Shown piece after piece: positions 15,001 through 29,300 of a DNA stretch of 64,000 nucleotides. Origin of the DNA: Apostichopus japonicus (taxonomy: Eukaryota; Echinodermata; Holothuroidea; Aspidochirotida; Stichopodidae); contig NC_092562.1 in NCBI RefSeq assembly GCF_037975245.1, positions 902,501 through 966,500 on the forward strand, in the 5' to 3' direction. How positions within the stretch are numbered: position 1 is the first letter of the stretch; each line of letters opens with the position of its first letter. A program made the translations under genes and the position numbers. The notes under the pieces are model-generated. The model saw only the letters and a list, made by a program, of their open reading frames with translations. It was not told the origin of the DNA and did no database searches.

Positions 15001-18000
15001 GAACTTTCATTTTTGGCCCAAAATGGCCAATTTCATAAGGCTATACTCTTATGATTTTGTCCAATTTTGGCCAAAATCGCGACTTTTTTTAATTGTTCCC
15101 AAAATTACACATGTGGTGTGTGGCGCCCTTTAGATTCCTTTCCAGGTGACCAGAGTTGTATAAACACTTATATTTTGGTGGAAAAATGAAATTTAATAAC
15201 CATATCTTGACGTCATTTCATATCTAATTTAAATGACAAAAACTTCGCCGAATGCCACTTTTGACCCGAGAGAAGCGTCTAGTGGGTGCTGGGAGTCCCT
15301 TCTACGTATTCTGGGAGAGATTTGAGAACTTTCATTTTTGGCCGAAAATGGCCAATTTCATAAGGCTATACCCTTATGATTTTGTCCAATTTTGGCCAAA
15401 ATCGCGACTTTTTTTAATTGTTCCCAAAATTGTACATGTGGTGCGAGGCGCCCTTTAGATTCCTTTCCAGGTGACCAGAGTTGTATAAACACTTATATTT
15501 TGGTGGAAAAATGAAATTTAATAACCATATCTTGACGTCATTTCATATCTAATTTAAATGACAAAAACTTCGCCGAATGCCACTTTTGACCCGAGAGAAG
15601 CGTCTAGTGGGTGCTGGGAGTCCCTTCTACGTATTCTGGGAGAGATTTGAGAACTTTCATTTTTGGCCGAAAATGGCCAATTTCATAAGGCTATACCCTT
15701 ATGATTTTGTCCAATTTTGGCCAAAATCGCGACTTTTTTTAATTGTTCCCAAAATTGTACATGTGGTGCGAGGCGCCCTTTAGATTCCTTTCCAGGTGAC
15801 CAGAGTTGTATAAACACTTATATTTTGGTGGAAAAATGAAATTTAATAACCATATCTTGACGTCATTTCATATCTAATTTAAATGACAAAAACTTCGTCG
15901 AATGCCACTTTTGACCCGAGAGAAGCGTCTAGTGGGTGCTGGGAGTCCCTTCTACGTATTCTGGGAGAGATTTGAAAACTTTCATATTTGGCCCAAAATG
16001 GCCAATTTCATAAGGCTATACCCTTATGATTTTGTCCAATTTTGGCCAAAATCGCGACTTTTTTTAATTGTTCCCAAAATTACACATGTGGTGTGTGGCG
16101 CCCTTTAGATTCCTTTCCAGGTGACCAGAGTTGTATAAACACTTATATTTTGGTGGAAAAATGAAATTTAATAACCATATCTTGACGTCATTTCAAATCT
16201 AATTTAAATGACAAAAACTTCGTCGAATGCCACTTTTGACCCGAGAGAAGCGTCTAGTGGGTGCTGGGAGTCCCTTCTACGTATTCTGGGAGAGATTTGA
16301 GAACTTTCATTTTTGGCCGAAAATGGCCAATTTCATAAGGCTATACCCTTATGATTTTGTCCAATTTTGGCCAAAATCGCGACTTTTTTTAATTCTTCCC
16401 AAAATTGTACATGTGGTGTGTGGCGCCCTTTAGATTCCTTTCCAGGTGACAAGAGTTGTATAAACCCTTATATTTTGGTGGAAAAATGAAATTTAATAAC
16501 CATATCTTGACGTCATTTCATATCTAATTTAAATGACAAAAACTTCGTCGAATGCCACTTTTGACCCCAGAGAAGCGTCTACTGGGTGCTGGGAGTCTTT
16601 CTACGTATTCTGGGAGAGATTTGAAAACTTTCATTTTTGGCCCAAAATGGCCAATTTCATAAGGCTATACTCTTATGATTTTGTCCAATTTTGGCCAAAA
16701 TCGCGACTTTTTTTAATTGTTCCCAAAATTACACATGTGGTGTGTGGCGCCCTTTAGATTCCTTTCCAGGTGACCAGAGTTGTATAAACACTTATATTTT
16801 GGTGGAAAAATGAAATTTAATAACCATATCTTGACGTCATTTCATATCTAATTTAAATGACAAAAACTTCGTCGAATGCCACTTTTGACCCGAGAGAAGC
16901 GTCTAGTGGGTGCTGGGAGTCCCTTCTACGTATTCTGGGAGAGATTTGAGAACTTTCATTTTTGGCCCAAAATGGCCAATTTCATAAGGCTATACTCTTA
17001 TGATTTTGTCCAATTTTGGCCAAAATCGCGACTTTTTTTAATTGTTCCCAAAATTACACATGTGGTGTGTGGCGCCCTTTAGATTCCTTTCCAGGTGACC
17101 AGAGTTGTATAAACACTTATATTTTGGTGGAAAAATGAAATTTAATAACCATATCTTGACGTCATTTCATATCTAATTTAAATGACAAAAACTTCGTCGA
17201 ATGCCACTTTTGACCCGAGAGAAGCGTCTAGTGGGTGCTGGGAGTCCCTTCTACGTATTCTGGGAGAGATTTGAGAACTTTCATTTTTGGCCGAAAATGG
17301 CCAATTTCATAAGGCTATACCCTTATGATTTTGTCCAATTTTGGCCAAAATCGCGACTTTTTTTAATTGTTCCCAAAATTGTACATGTGGTGCGAGGCGC
17401 CCTTTAGATTCCTTTCCAGGTGACCAGAGTTGTATAAACACTTATATTTTGGTGGAAAAATGAAATTTAATAACCATATCTTGACGTCATTTCATATCTA
17501 ATTTAAATGACAAAAACTTCGTCGAATGCCACTTTTGACCCGAGAGAAGCGTCTAGTGGGTGCTGGGAGTCCCTTCTACGTATTCTGGGAGAGATTTGAG
17601 AACTTTCATATTTGGCCCAAAATGGCCAATTTCATAAGGCTATACCCTTATGATTTTGTCCAATTTTGGCCAAAATCGCGACTTTTTTAATTCTTCCCAA
17701 AATTACACATGTGGTGTCAGGCGCCCTTTAGATTCCTTTCCAGGTGACCAGAGTTGTATAAACACTTATATTTTGGTGGAAAAATGAAATTTAATAACCA
17801 TATCTTGACGTCATTTCATATCTAATTTAAATGACAAAAACTTCGTCGAATGCCACTTTTGACCCCAGAGAAGCGTCTAGTGGGTGCTGGGAGTCCCTTC
17901 TACGTATTCTGGGAGAGATTTGAAAACTTTCATTTTTGGCCGAAAATGGCCAATTTCATAAGGCTATACTCTTATGATTTTGTCCAATTTTGGCCAAAAT

Positions 18001-21000
18001 CGCGACTTTTTTTAATTCTTCCCAAAATTACACATGTGGTGTGTGGCGCCCTTTAGATTCCTTTCCAGGTGACCAGAGTTGTATAAACACTTATATTTTG
18101 GTGGAAAAATGAAATTTAATAACCATATCTTGACGTCATTTCATATCTAATTTAAATGACAAAAACTTCGTCGAATGCCACTTTTGACCCGAGAGAAGCG
18201 TCTAGTGGGTGCTGGGAGTCCCTTCTACGTATTCTGGGAGAGATTTGAGAACTTTCATTTTTGGCCGAAAATGGCCAATTTCATAAGGCTATACCCTTAT
18301 GATTTTGTCCAATTTTGGCCAAAATCGCGACTTTTTTTAATTGTTCCCAAAATTGTACATGTGGTGCGAGGCGCCCTTTAGATTCCTTTCCAGGTGACCA
18401 GAGTTGTATAAACACTTATATTTTGGTGGAAAAATGAAATTTAATAACCATATCTTGACGTCATTTCATATCTAATTTAAATGACAAAAACTTCGTCGAA
18501 TGCCACTTTTGACCCGAGAGAAGCGTCTAGTGGGTGCTGGGAGTCCCTTCTACGTATTCTGGGAGAGATTTGAGAACTTTCATATTTGGCCCAAAATGGC
18601 CAATTTCATAAGGCTATACCCTTATGATTTTGTCCAATTTTGGCCAAAATCGCGACTTTTTTTAATTGTTCCCCAAATTGTACATGTGGTGCGAGGCGCC
18701 CTTTAGATTCCTTTCCAGGTGACCAGAGTTGTATAAACACTTATATTTTGGTGGAAAAATGAAATTTAATAACCATATCTTGACGTCATTTCATATCTAA
18801 TTTAAATGACAAAAACTTCGTCGAATGCCACTTTTGACCCGAGAGAAGCGTCTAGTGGGTGCTGGGAGTCCCTTCTACGTATTCTGGGAGAGATTTGAGA
18901 ACTTTCATATTTGGCCCAAAATGGCCAATTTCATAAGGCTATACCCTTATGATTTTGTCCAATTTTGGCCAAAATCGCGACTTTTTTAATTCTTCCCAAA
19001 ATTACACATGTGGTGTGAGGCGCCCTTTAGATTCCTTTCCAGGTGACCAGAGTTGTATAAACACTTATATTTTGGTGGAAAAATGAAATTTAATAACCAT
19101 ATCTTGACGTCATTTCATATCAAATTTAAATGACAAAAACTTCGTCGAATACCACTTTTGACCCGAGAGAAGCGTCTAGTGGGTGCTGGGAGTCCCTTCT
19201 ACGTATTCTGGGAGAGATTTGAAAACTTTCATTTTTGGCCCAAAATGGCCAATTTCATAAGGCTATACTCTTATGATTTTGTCCAAATTTGGCCAAAATC
19301 GCGACTTTTTTTAATTGTTCCCAAAATTACACATGTGGTGTGTGGCGCCCTTTAGATTCCTTTCCAGGTGACCAGAGTTGTATAAACACTTATTATTTGG
19401 TGGAAAAATGAAATTTAATAACCATATCTTGACGTCATTTCATATCTAATTTAAATGACAAAAACTTCGTCGAATGCCACTTTTGACTCCAGAGAAGCGT
19501 CTACTGGGTGCTGGGAGTCCCTTCTACGTATTCTGGGAGAGATTTGAAAACTTTCATATTTGGGCCAAAATGGCCAATTTCATAAGGCAATACCCTTATG
19601 ATTTTGTCCAATTTTGGCCAAAATCGCGACTTTTTTAATTCTTCCCAAAATTACACATGTGGTGTGAGGCGCCCTTTAGATTCCTTTCCAGGTGACCAGA
19701 GTTGTATAAACCCTTATATTTTGGTGGAAAAATGAAATTTAATAACCATATCTTGACGTCATTTCATATCTAATTTAAATGACGAAAACTTGTCGAATGC
19801 CACTTTTGACCCCAGAGAAGCGTCTACTGGGTGCTGGGAGTCCCTTCTACGTATTCTGGGAGAGATTTGAAAACTTTCATTTTTGGCCCAAAATGGCCAA
19901 TTTCATAAGGCAATACCCTTATGATTTTGTCCAATTTTGGCCAAAATCGCGACTTTTTTTAATTCTTCCCAAAATTGTACATGTGGTGTGTGGCGCCCTT
20001 TAGATTCCTTTCCAGGTGACCAGAGTTGTATAAACCCTTATATTTTGGTGGAAAAATGAAATTTAATAACCATATCTTGACGTCATTTCATATCTAATTT
20101 AAATGACAAAAACTTCGTCGAATGCCACTTTTGACCCCAGAGAAGCGTCTACTGGGTGCTGGGAGTCTTTCTACGTATTCTGGGAGAGATTTGAAAACTT
20201 TCATTTTTGGCCGAAAATGGCCAATTTCATAAGGCTATACTCTTATGATTTTGTCCAATTTTGGCCAAAATCGCGACTTTTTTTAATTGTTCCCAAAATT
20301 ACACATGTGGTGTGTGGCGCCCTTTAGATTCCTTTCCAGGTGACCAGAGTTGTATAAACACTTATATTTTGGTGGAAAAATGAAATTTAATAACCATATC
20401 TTGACGTCATTTCATATCTAATTTAAATGACAAAAACTTCGTCGAATGCCACTTTTGACCCGAGAGAAGCGTCTAGTGGGTGCTGGGAGTCCCTTCTACG
20501 TATTCTGGGAGAGATTTGAGAACTTTCATTTTTGGCCCAAAATGGCCAATTTCATAAGGCTATACTCTTATGATTTTGTCCAATTTTGGCCAAAATCGCG
20601 ACTTTTTTTAATTGTTCCCAAAATTGTACATGTGGTGCGAGGCGCCCTTTAGATTCCTTTCCAGGTGACCAGAGTTGTATAAACACTTATATTTTGGTGG
20701 AAAAATGAAATTTAATAACCATATCTTGACGTCATTTCATATCTAATTTAAATGACAAAAACTTCGTCGAATGCCACTTTTGACCCGAGAGAAGCGTCTA
20801 GTGGGTGCTGGGAGTCCCTTCTACGTATTCTGGGAGAGATTTGAGAACTTTCATTTTTGGGCCAAAATGGCCAATTTCATAAGGCTATACCCTTATGATT
20901 TTGTCCAATTTTGGCCAAAATCGCGACTTTTTTTAATTGTTCCCAAAATTGTACATGTGGTGCGAGGCGCCCTTTAGATTCCTTTCCAGGTGACCAGAGT

Positions 21001-21428
21001 TGTATAAACACTTATATTTTGGTGGAAAAATGAAATTTAATAACCATATCTTGACGTGATTTCATATCTAATTTAAATGACAAAAACTTCGTCGAATGCC
21101 ACTTTTGACCCGAGAGAAGCGTCTAGTGGGTGCTGGGAGTCCCTTCTACGTATTCTGGGAGAGATTTGAGAACTTTCATATTTGGGCCAAAATGGCCAAT
21201 TTCATAAGGCTATACCCTTATGATTTTGTCCAATTTTGGCCAAAATCGCGACTTTTTTAATTCTTCCCAAAATTACACATGTGGTGTCAGGCGCCCTTTA
21301 GATTCCTTTCCAGGTGACCAGAGTTGTATAAACACTTATATTTTGGTGGAAAAATGAAATTTAATAACCATATCTTGACGTCATTTCATATCAAATTTAA
21401 ATGACAAAAACTTCGTCGAATACCACTT

Positions 21429-23376
21429 TTGACCCGAGAGAAGCGTCTAGTGGGTGCTGGGAGTCCCTTCTACGTATTCTGGGAGAGATTTGAAAACTTT
21501 CATTTTTGGCCCAAAATGGCCAATTTCATAAGGCTATACTCTTATGATTTTGTCCAAATTTGGCCAAAATCGCGACTTTTTTTAATTGTTCCCAAAATTA
21601 CACATGTGGTGTGTGGCGCCCTTTAGATTCCTTTCCAGGTGACCAGAGTTGTATAAACACTTATTATTTGGTGGAAAAATGAAATTTAATAACCATATCT
21701 TGACGTGATTTCATATCTAATTTAAATGACAAAAACTTCGTCGAATGCCACTTTTGACTCCAGAGAAGCGTCTACTGGGTGCTGGGAGTCCCTTCTACGT
21801 ATTCTGGGAGAGATTTGAAAACTTTCATATTTGGCCCAAAATGGCCAATTTCATAAGGCAATACCCTTATGATTTTGTCCAATTTTGGCCAAAATCGCGA
21901 CTTTTTTTAATTGTTCCCAAAATTGTACATGTGGTGTGTGGCGCCCTTTAGATTCCTTTCCAGGTGACCAGAGTTGTATAAACACTTATATTTTGGTGGA
22001 AAAATGAAATTTAATAACCATATCTTGACGTGATTTCATATCAAATTTAAATGACAAAAACTTCCTCGAATGCCACTTTTGACCCGAGAGAAGCGTCTAC
22101 TGGGTGCTGGGAGTCCTTCTACGTATTCTGGGAGAGATTTGAGAACTTTCATTTTTGGCCCAAAATGGCCAATTTCATAAGGCTATACTCTTATGATTTT
22201 GTCCAATTTTGGCCAAAATCGCGACTTTTTTTAATTCTTCCCAAAATTGTACATGTGGTGTGAGGCGCCCTTTAGATTCCTTTCCAGGTGACCAGAGTTG
22301 TATAAACACTTATATTTTGGTGGAAAAATGAAATTTAATAACCATATCTTGACGTCATTTCATATCAAATTTAAATGACAAAAACTTCGTCGAATACCAC
22401 TTTTGACCCGAGAGAAGCGTCTAGTGGGTGCTGGGAGTCCCTTCTACGTATTCTGGGAGAGATTTGAAAACTTTCATTTTTGGCCCAAAATGGCCAATTT
22501 CATAAGGCTATACTGTTATGATTTTGTCCAAATTTGGCCAAAATCGCGACTTTTTTTACTTGTTCCCAAAATTACACATGTGGTGTGTGGCGCCCTTTAG
22601 ATTCCTTTCCAGGTGACCAGAGTTGTATAAACACTTATTATTTGGTGGAAAAATGAAATTTAATAACCATATCTTGACGTCATTTCATATCTAATTTAAA
22701 TGACAAAAACTTCGTCGAATGCCACTTTTGACTCCAGAGAAGCGTCTACTGGGTGCTGGGAGTCCCTTCTACGTATTCTGGGAGAGATTTGAAAACTTTC
22801 ATATTTGGCCCAAAATGGCCAATTTCATAAGGCAATACCCTTATGATTTTGTCCAATTTTGGCCAAAATCGCGACTTTTTTTAATTGTTCCCAAAATTGT
22901 ACATGTGGTGTGTGGCGCCCTTTAGATTCCTTTCCAGGTGACCAGAGTTGTATAAACACTTATATTTTGGTGGAAAAATGAAATTTAATAACCATATCTT
23001 GACGTGATTTCATATCAAATTTAAATGACAAAAACTTCCTCGAAAGCCACTTTTGACCCGAGAGAAGCGTCTACTGGGTGCTGGGAGTCCTTCTACGTAT
23101 TCTGGGAGAGATTTGAGAACTTTCATTTTTGGCCCAAAATGGCCAATTTCATAAGGCTATACCCTTATGATTTTGTCCAATTTTGGCCAAAATCGCGACT
23201 TTTTTTAATTCTTCCCAAAATTGTACATGTGGTGTGAGGCGCCCTTTAGATTCCTTTCCAGGTGACCAGAGTTGTATAAACACTTATATTTTGGTGGAAA
23301 AATGAAATTTAATAACCATATCTTGACGTCATTTCATATCTAATTTAAATGACAAAAACTTCGTCGAATGCCACTT
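21429..23376 (+). repeat. SatA: three-unit (974-bp) tandem duplication
   Basis: Successive landmark units at 21429, 21745 and 22051 recur at 22403, 22719 and 23025. Shared rare states include GAATACCAC, GTCCAAATTTGG, CTTATTATTTGG and GACTCCAGAG. Some positions differ, so it is older than the 5,841-bp duplication that lies over it. Confidence 0.7.
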
Positions 23377-26300
23377 TTGACCCGAGAGAAGCGTCTAGTG
23401 GGTGCTGGGAGTCCCTTCTACGTATTCTGGGAGAGATTTGAGAACTTTCATATTTGGCCCAAAATGGCCAATTTCATAAGGCATACCCTTATGATTTTGT
23501 CCAATTTTGGCCAAAATCGCGACTTTTTTAATTCTTCCCAAAATTACACATGTGGTGTGAGGCGCCCTTTAGATTCCTTTCCAGGTGACCAGAGTTGTAT
23601 AAACACTTATATTTTGGTGGAAAAATGAAATTTAATAACCATATCTTGACGTCATTTCATATCTAATTTAAATGACAAAAACTTCGTCGAATACCACTTT
23701 TGACCCGAGAGAAGCGTCTAGTGGGTGCTGGGAGTCCCTTCTACGTATTCTGGGAGAGATTTGAAAACTTTCATATTTGGGCCAAAATGGCCAATATCAT
23801 AATGCAATACCCTTATGATTTTGTCCAATTTTGGCCAAAATCGCGACTTTTTTTAATTGTTCCCAAAATTGTACATGTGGTGTGTGGCGCCCTTTAGATT
23901 CCTTTCCAGGTGACAAGAGTTGTATAAACCCTTATATTTTGGTGGAAAAATGAAATTTAATAACCATATCTTGACGTCATTTCATATCTAATTTAAATGA
24001 CAAAAACTTCGTCGAATGCCACTTTTGACCCCAGAGAAGCGTCTACTGGGTGCTGGGAGTCTTTCTACGTATTCTGGGAGAGATTTGAAAACTTTCATTT
24101 TTGGCCCAAAATGGCCAATTTCATAAGGCTATACTCTTATGATTTTGTCCAATTTTGGCCAAAATCGCGACTTTTTTTAATTGTTCCCAAAATTACACAT
24201 GTGGTGTGTGGCGCCCTTTAGATTCCTTTCCAGGTGACCAGAGTTGTATAAACACTTATATTTTGGTGGAAAAATGAAATTTAATAACCATATCTTGACG
24301 TCATTTCATATCTAATTTAAATGACAAAAACTTCGTCGAATGCCACTTTTGACCCGAGAGAAGCGTCTACTGGGTGCTGGGAGTCCCTTCTACGTATTCT
24401 GGGAGAGATTTGAGAACTTTCATATTTTGGCCCAAAATGGCCAATTTCATAAGGCTATACCCTTATGATTTTGTCCAATTTTGGCCAAAATCGCGACTTT
24501 TTTAATTCTTCCCAAAATTACACATGTGGTGTGAGGCGCCCTTTAGATTCCTTTCCAGGTGACCAGAGTTGTATAAACCCTTATATTTTGGTGGAAAAAT
24601 GAAATTTAATAACCATATCTTGACGTCATTTCATATCTAATTTAAATGACGAAAACTTCGTCGAATGCCACTTTTGACCCCAGAGAAGCGTCTACTGGGT
24701 GCTGGGAGTCCCTTCTACGTATTCTGGGAGAGATTTGAAAACTTTCATATTTGGGCCAAAATGGCCAATTTCATAAGGCAATACCCTTATGATTTTGTCC
24801 AATTTTGGCCAAAATCGCGACTTTTTTTAATTCTTCCCAAAATTGTACATGTGGTGTGTGGCGCCCTTTAGATTCCTTTCCAGGTGACAAGAGTTGTATA
24901 AACACTTATATTTTGGTGGAAAAATGAAATTTAATAACCATATCTTGACGTGATTTCATATCTAATTTAAATGACAAAAACTTCGTCGAATGCCACTTTT
25001 GACCCCAGAGAAGCGTCTACTGGGTGCTGGGAGTCTTTCTACGTATTCTGGGAGAGATTTGAAAACTTTCATTTTTGGCCCAAAATGGCCAATTTCATAA
25101 GGCTATACTCTTATGATTTTGTCCAATTTTGGCCAAAATCGCGACTTTTTTTAATTGTTCCCAAAATTACACATGTGGTGTGTGGCGCCCTTTAGATTCC
25201 TTTCCAGGTGACCAGAGTTGTATAAACACTTATATTTTGGTGGAAAAATGAAATTTAATAACCATATCTTGACGTGATTTCATATCTAATTTAAATGACA
25301 AAAACTTCGTCGAATGCCACTTTTGACCCGAGAGAAGCGTCTACTGGGTGCTGGGAGTCCCTTCTACGTATTCTGGGAGAGATTTGAGAACTTTCATATT
25401 TGGCCCAAAATGGCCAATTTCATAAGGCTATACCCTTATGATTTTGTCCAATTTTGGCCAAAATCGCGACTTTTTTAATTCTTCCCAAAATTACACATGT
25501 GGTGTGAGGCGCCCTTTAGATTCCTTTCCAGGTGACCAGAGTTGTATAAACCCTTATATTTTGGTGGAAAAATGAAATTTAATAACCATATCTTGACGTG
25601 ATTTCATATCTAATTTAAATGACGAAAACTTCGTCGAATGCCACTTTTGACCCCAGAGAAGCGTCTACTGGGTGCTGGGAGTCCCTTCTACGTATTCTGG
25701 GAGAGATTTGAAAACTTTCATATTTGGGCCAAAATGGCCAATTTCATAAGGCAATACCCTTATGATTTTGTCCAATTTTGGCCAAAATCGCGACTTTTTT
25801 TAATTCTTCCCAAAATTACACATGTGGTGTGAGGCGCCCTTTAGATTCCTTTCCAGGTGACCAGAGTTGTATAAACCCTTATATTTTGGTGGAAAAATGA
25901 AATTTAATAACCATATCTTGACGTCATTTCATATCTAATTTAAATGACGAAAACTTCGTCGAATGCCACTTTTGACCCCAGAGAAGCGTCTACTGGGTGC
26001 TGGGAGTCCCTTCTACGTATTCTGGGAGAGATTTGAAAACTTTCATATTTGGGCCAAAATGGCCAATTTCATAAGGCAATACCCTTATGATTTTGTCCAA
26101 TTTTGGCCAAAATCGCGACTTTTTTTAATTCTTCCCAAAATTGTACATGTGGTGTGTGGCGCCCTTTAGATTCCTTTCCAGGTGACAAGAGTTGTATAAA
26201 CCCTTATATTTTGGTGGAAAAATGAAATTTAATAACCATATCTTGACGTCATTTCATATCTAATTTAAATGACAAAAACTTCGTCGAATGCCACTTTTGA

Positions 26301-29300
26301 CCCCAGAGAAGCGTCTACTGGGTGCTGGGAGTCCCTTCTACGTATTCTGGGAGAGATTTGAAAACTTTCATTTTTGGCCCAAAATGGCCAATTTCATAAG
26401 GCTATACTCTTATGATTTTGTCCAATTTTGGCCAAAATCGCGACTTTTTTTAATTCTTCCCAAAATTACACATGTGGTGTGTGGCGCCCTTTAGATTCCT
26501 TTCCAGGTGACCAGAGTTGTATAAACACTTATATTTTGGTGGAAAAATGAAATTTAATAACCATATCTTGACGTCATTTCATATCTAATTTAAATGACAA
26601 AAACTTCGTCGAATGCCACTTTTGACCCCAGAGAAGCGTCTACTGGGTGCTGGGAGTCCCTTCTACGTATTCTGGGAGAGATTTGAGAACTTTCATATTT
26701 GGCCCAAAATGGCCAATTTCATAAGGCTATACCCTTATGATTTTGTCCAATTTTGGCCAAAATCGCGACTTTTTTAATTCTTCCCAAAATTACACATGTG
26801 GTGTGAGGCGCCCTTTAGATTCCTTTCCAGGTGACCAGAGTTGTATAAACCCTTATATTTTGGTGGAAAAATGAAATTTAATAACCATATCTTGACGTCA
26901 TTTCATATCTAATTTAAATGACGAAAACTTCGTCGAATGCCACTTTTGACCCCAGAGAAGCGTCTACTGGGTGCTGGGAGTCCCTTCTACGTATTCTGGG
27001 AGAGATTTGAAAACTTTCATATTTGGGCCAAAATGGCCAATTTCATAAGGCAATACCCTTATGATTTTGTCCAATTTTGGCCAAAATCGCGACTTTTTTT
27101 AATTCTTCCCAAAATTGTACATGTGGTGTGTGGCGCCCTTTAGATTCCTTTCCAGGTGACAAGAGTTGTATAAACCCTTATATTTTGGTGGAAAAATGAA
27201 ATTTAATAACCATATCTTGACGTCATTTCATATCTAATTTAAATGACAAAAACTTCGTCGAATGCCACTTTTGACCCGAGAGAAGCGTCTACTGGGTGCT
27301 GGGAGTCCCTTCTACGTATTCTGGGAGAGATTTGAGAACTTTCATATTTGGCCCAAAATGGCCAATTTCATAAGGCTATACCCTTATGATTTTGTCCAAT
27401 TTTGGCCAAAATCGCGACTTTTTTAATTCTTCCCAAAATTACACATGTGGTGTGAGGCGCCCTTTAGATTCCTTTCCAGGTGACCAGAGTTGTATAAACC
27501 CTTATATTTTGGTGGAAAAATGAAATTTAATAACCATATCTTGACGTCATTTCATATCTAATTTAAATGACGAAAACTTCGTCGAATGCCACTTTTGACC
27601 CCAGAGAAGCGTCTACTGGGTGCTGGGAGTCCCTTCTACGTATTCTGGGAGAGATTTGAAAACTTTCATATTTGGGCCAAAATGGCCAATTTCATAAGGC
27701 AATACCCTTATGATTTTGTCCAATTTTGGCCAAAATCGCGACTTTTTTTAATTCTTCCCAAAATTGTACATGTGGTGTGTGGCGCCCTTTAGATTCCTTT
27801 CCAGGTGACAAGAGTTGTATAAACCCTTATATTTTGGTGGAAAAATGAAATTTAATAACCATATCTTGACGTCATTTCATATCTAATTTAAATGACAAAA
27901 ACTTCGTCGAATGCCACTTTTGACCCCAGAGAAGCGTCTACTGGGTGCTGGGAGTCTTTCTACGTATTCTGGGAGAGATTTGAGAACTTTCATTTTTGGC
28001 CCAAAATGGCCAATTTCATAAGGCTATACTCTTATGATTTTGTCCAATTTTGGCCAAAATCGCGACTTTTTTTAATTCTTCCCAAAATTGTACATGTGGT
28101 GTGAGGCGCCCTTTAGATTCCTTTCCAGGTGACCAGAGTTGTATAAACACTTATATTTTGGTGGAAAAATGAAATTTAATAACCATATCTTGACGTCATT
28201 TCATATCAAATTTAAATGACAAAAACTTCGTCGAATACCACTTTTGACCCGAGAGAAGCGTCTAGTGGGTGCTGGGAGTCCCTTCTACGTATTCTGGGAG
28301 AGATTTGAAAACTTTCATTTTTGGCCCAAAATGGCCAATTTCATAAGGCTATACTCTTATGATTTTGTCCAAATTTGGCCAAAATCGCGACTTTTTTTAC
28401 TTGTTCCCAAAATTACACATGTGGTGTGTGGCGCCCTTTAGATTCCTTTCCAGGTGACCAGAGTTGTATAAACACTTATTATTTGGTGGAAAAATGAAAT
28501 TTAATAACCATATCTTGACGTCATTTCATATCTAATTTAAATGACAAAAACTTCGTCGAATGCCACTTTTGACTCCAGAGAAGCGTCTACTGGGTGCTGG
28601 GAGTCCCTTCTACGTATTCTGGGAGAGATTTGAAAACTTTCATATTTGGCCCAAAATGGCCAATTTCATAAGGCAATACCCTTATGATTTTGTCCAATTT
28701 TGGCCAAAATCGCGACTTTTTTTAATTGTTCCCAAAATTGTACATGTGGTGTGTGGCGCCCTTTAGATTCCTTTCCAGGTGACCAGAGTTGTATAAACAC
28801 TTATATTTTGGTGGAAAAATGAAATTTAATAACCATATCTTGACGTGATTTCATATCAAATTTAAATGACAAAAACTTCCTCGAAAGCCACTTTTGACCC
28901 GAGAGAAGCGTCTACTGGGTGCTGGGAGTCCTTCTACGTATTCTGGGAGAGATTTGAGAACTTTCATTTTTGGCCCAAAATGGCCAATTTCATAAGGCTA
29001 TACCCTTATGATTTTGTCCAATTTTGGCCAAAATCGCGACTTTTTTTAATTCTTCCCAAAATTGTACATGTGGTGTGAGGCGCCCTTTAGATTCCTTTCC
29101 AGGTGACCAGAGTTGTATAAACACTTATATTTTGGTGGAAAAATGAAATTTAATAACCATATCTTGACGTCATTTCATATCTAATTTAAATGACAAAAAC
29201 TTCGTCGAATGCCACTTTTGACCCGAGAGAAGCGTCTAGTGGGTGCTGGGAGTCCCTTCTACGTATTCTGGGAGAGATTTGAGAACTTTCATATTTGGCC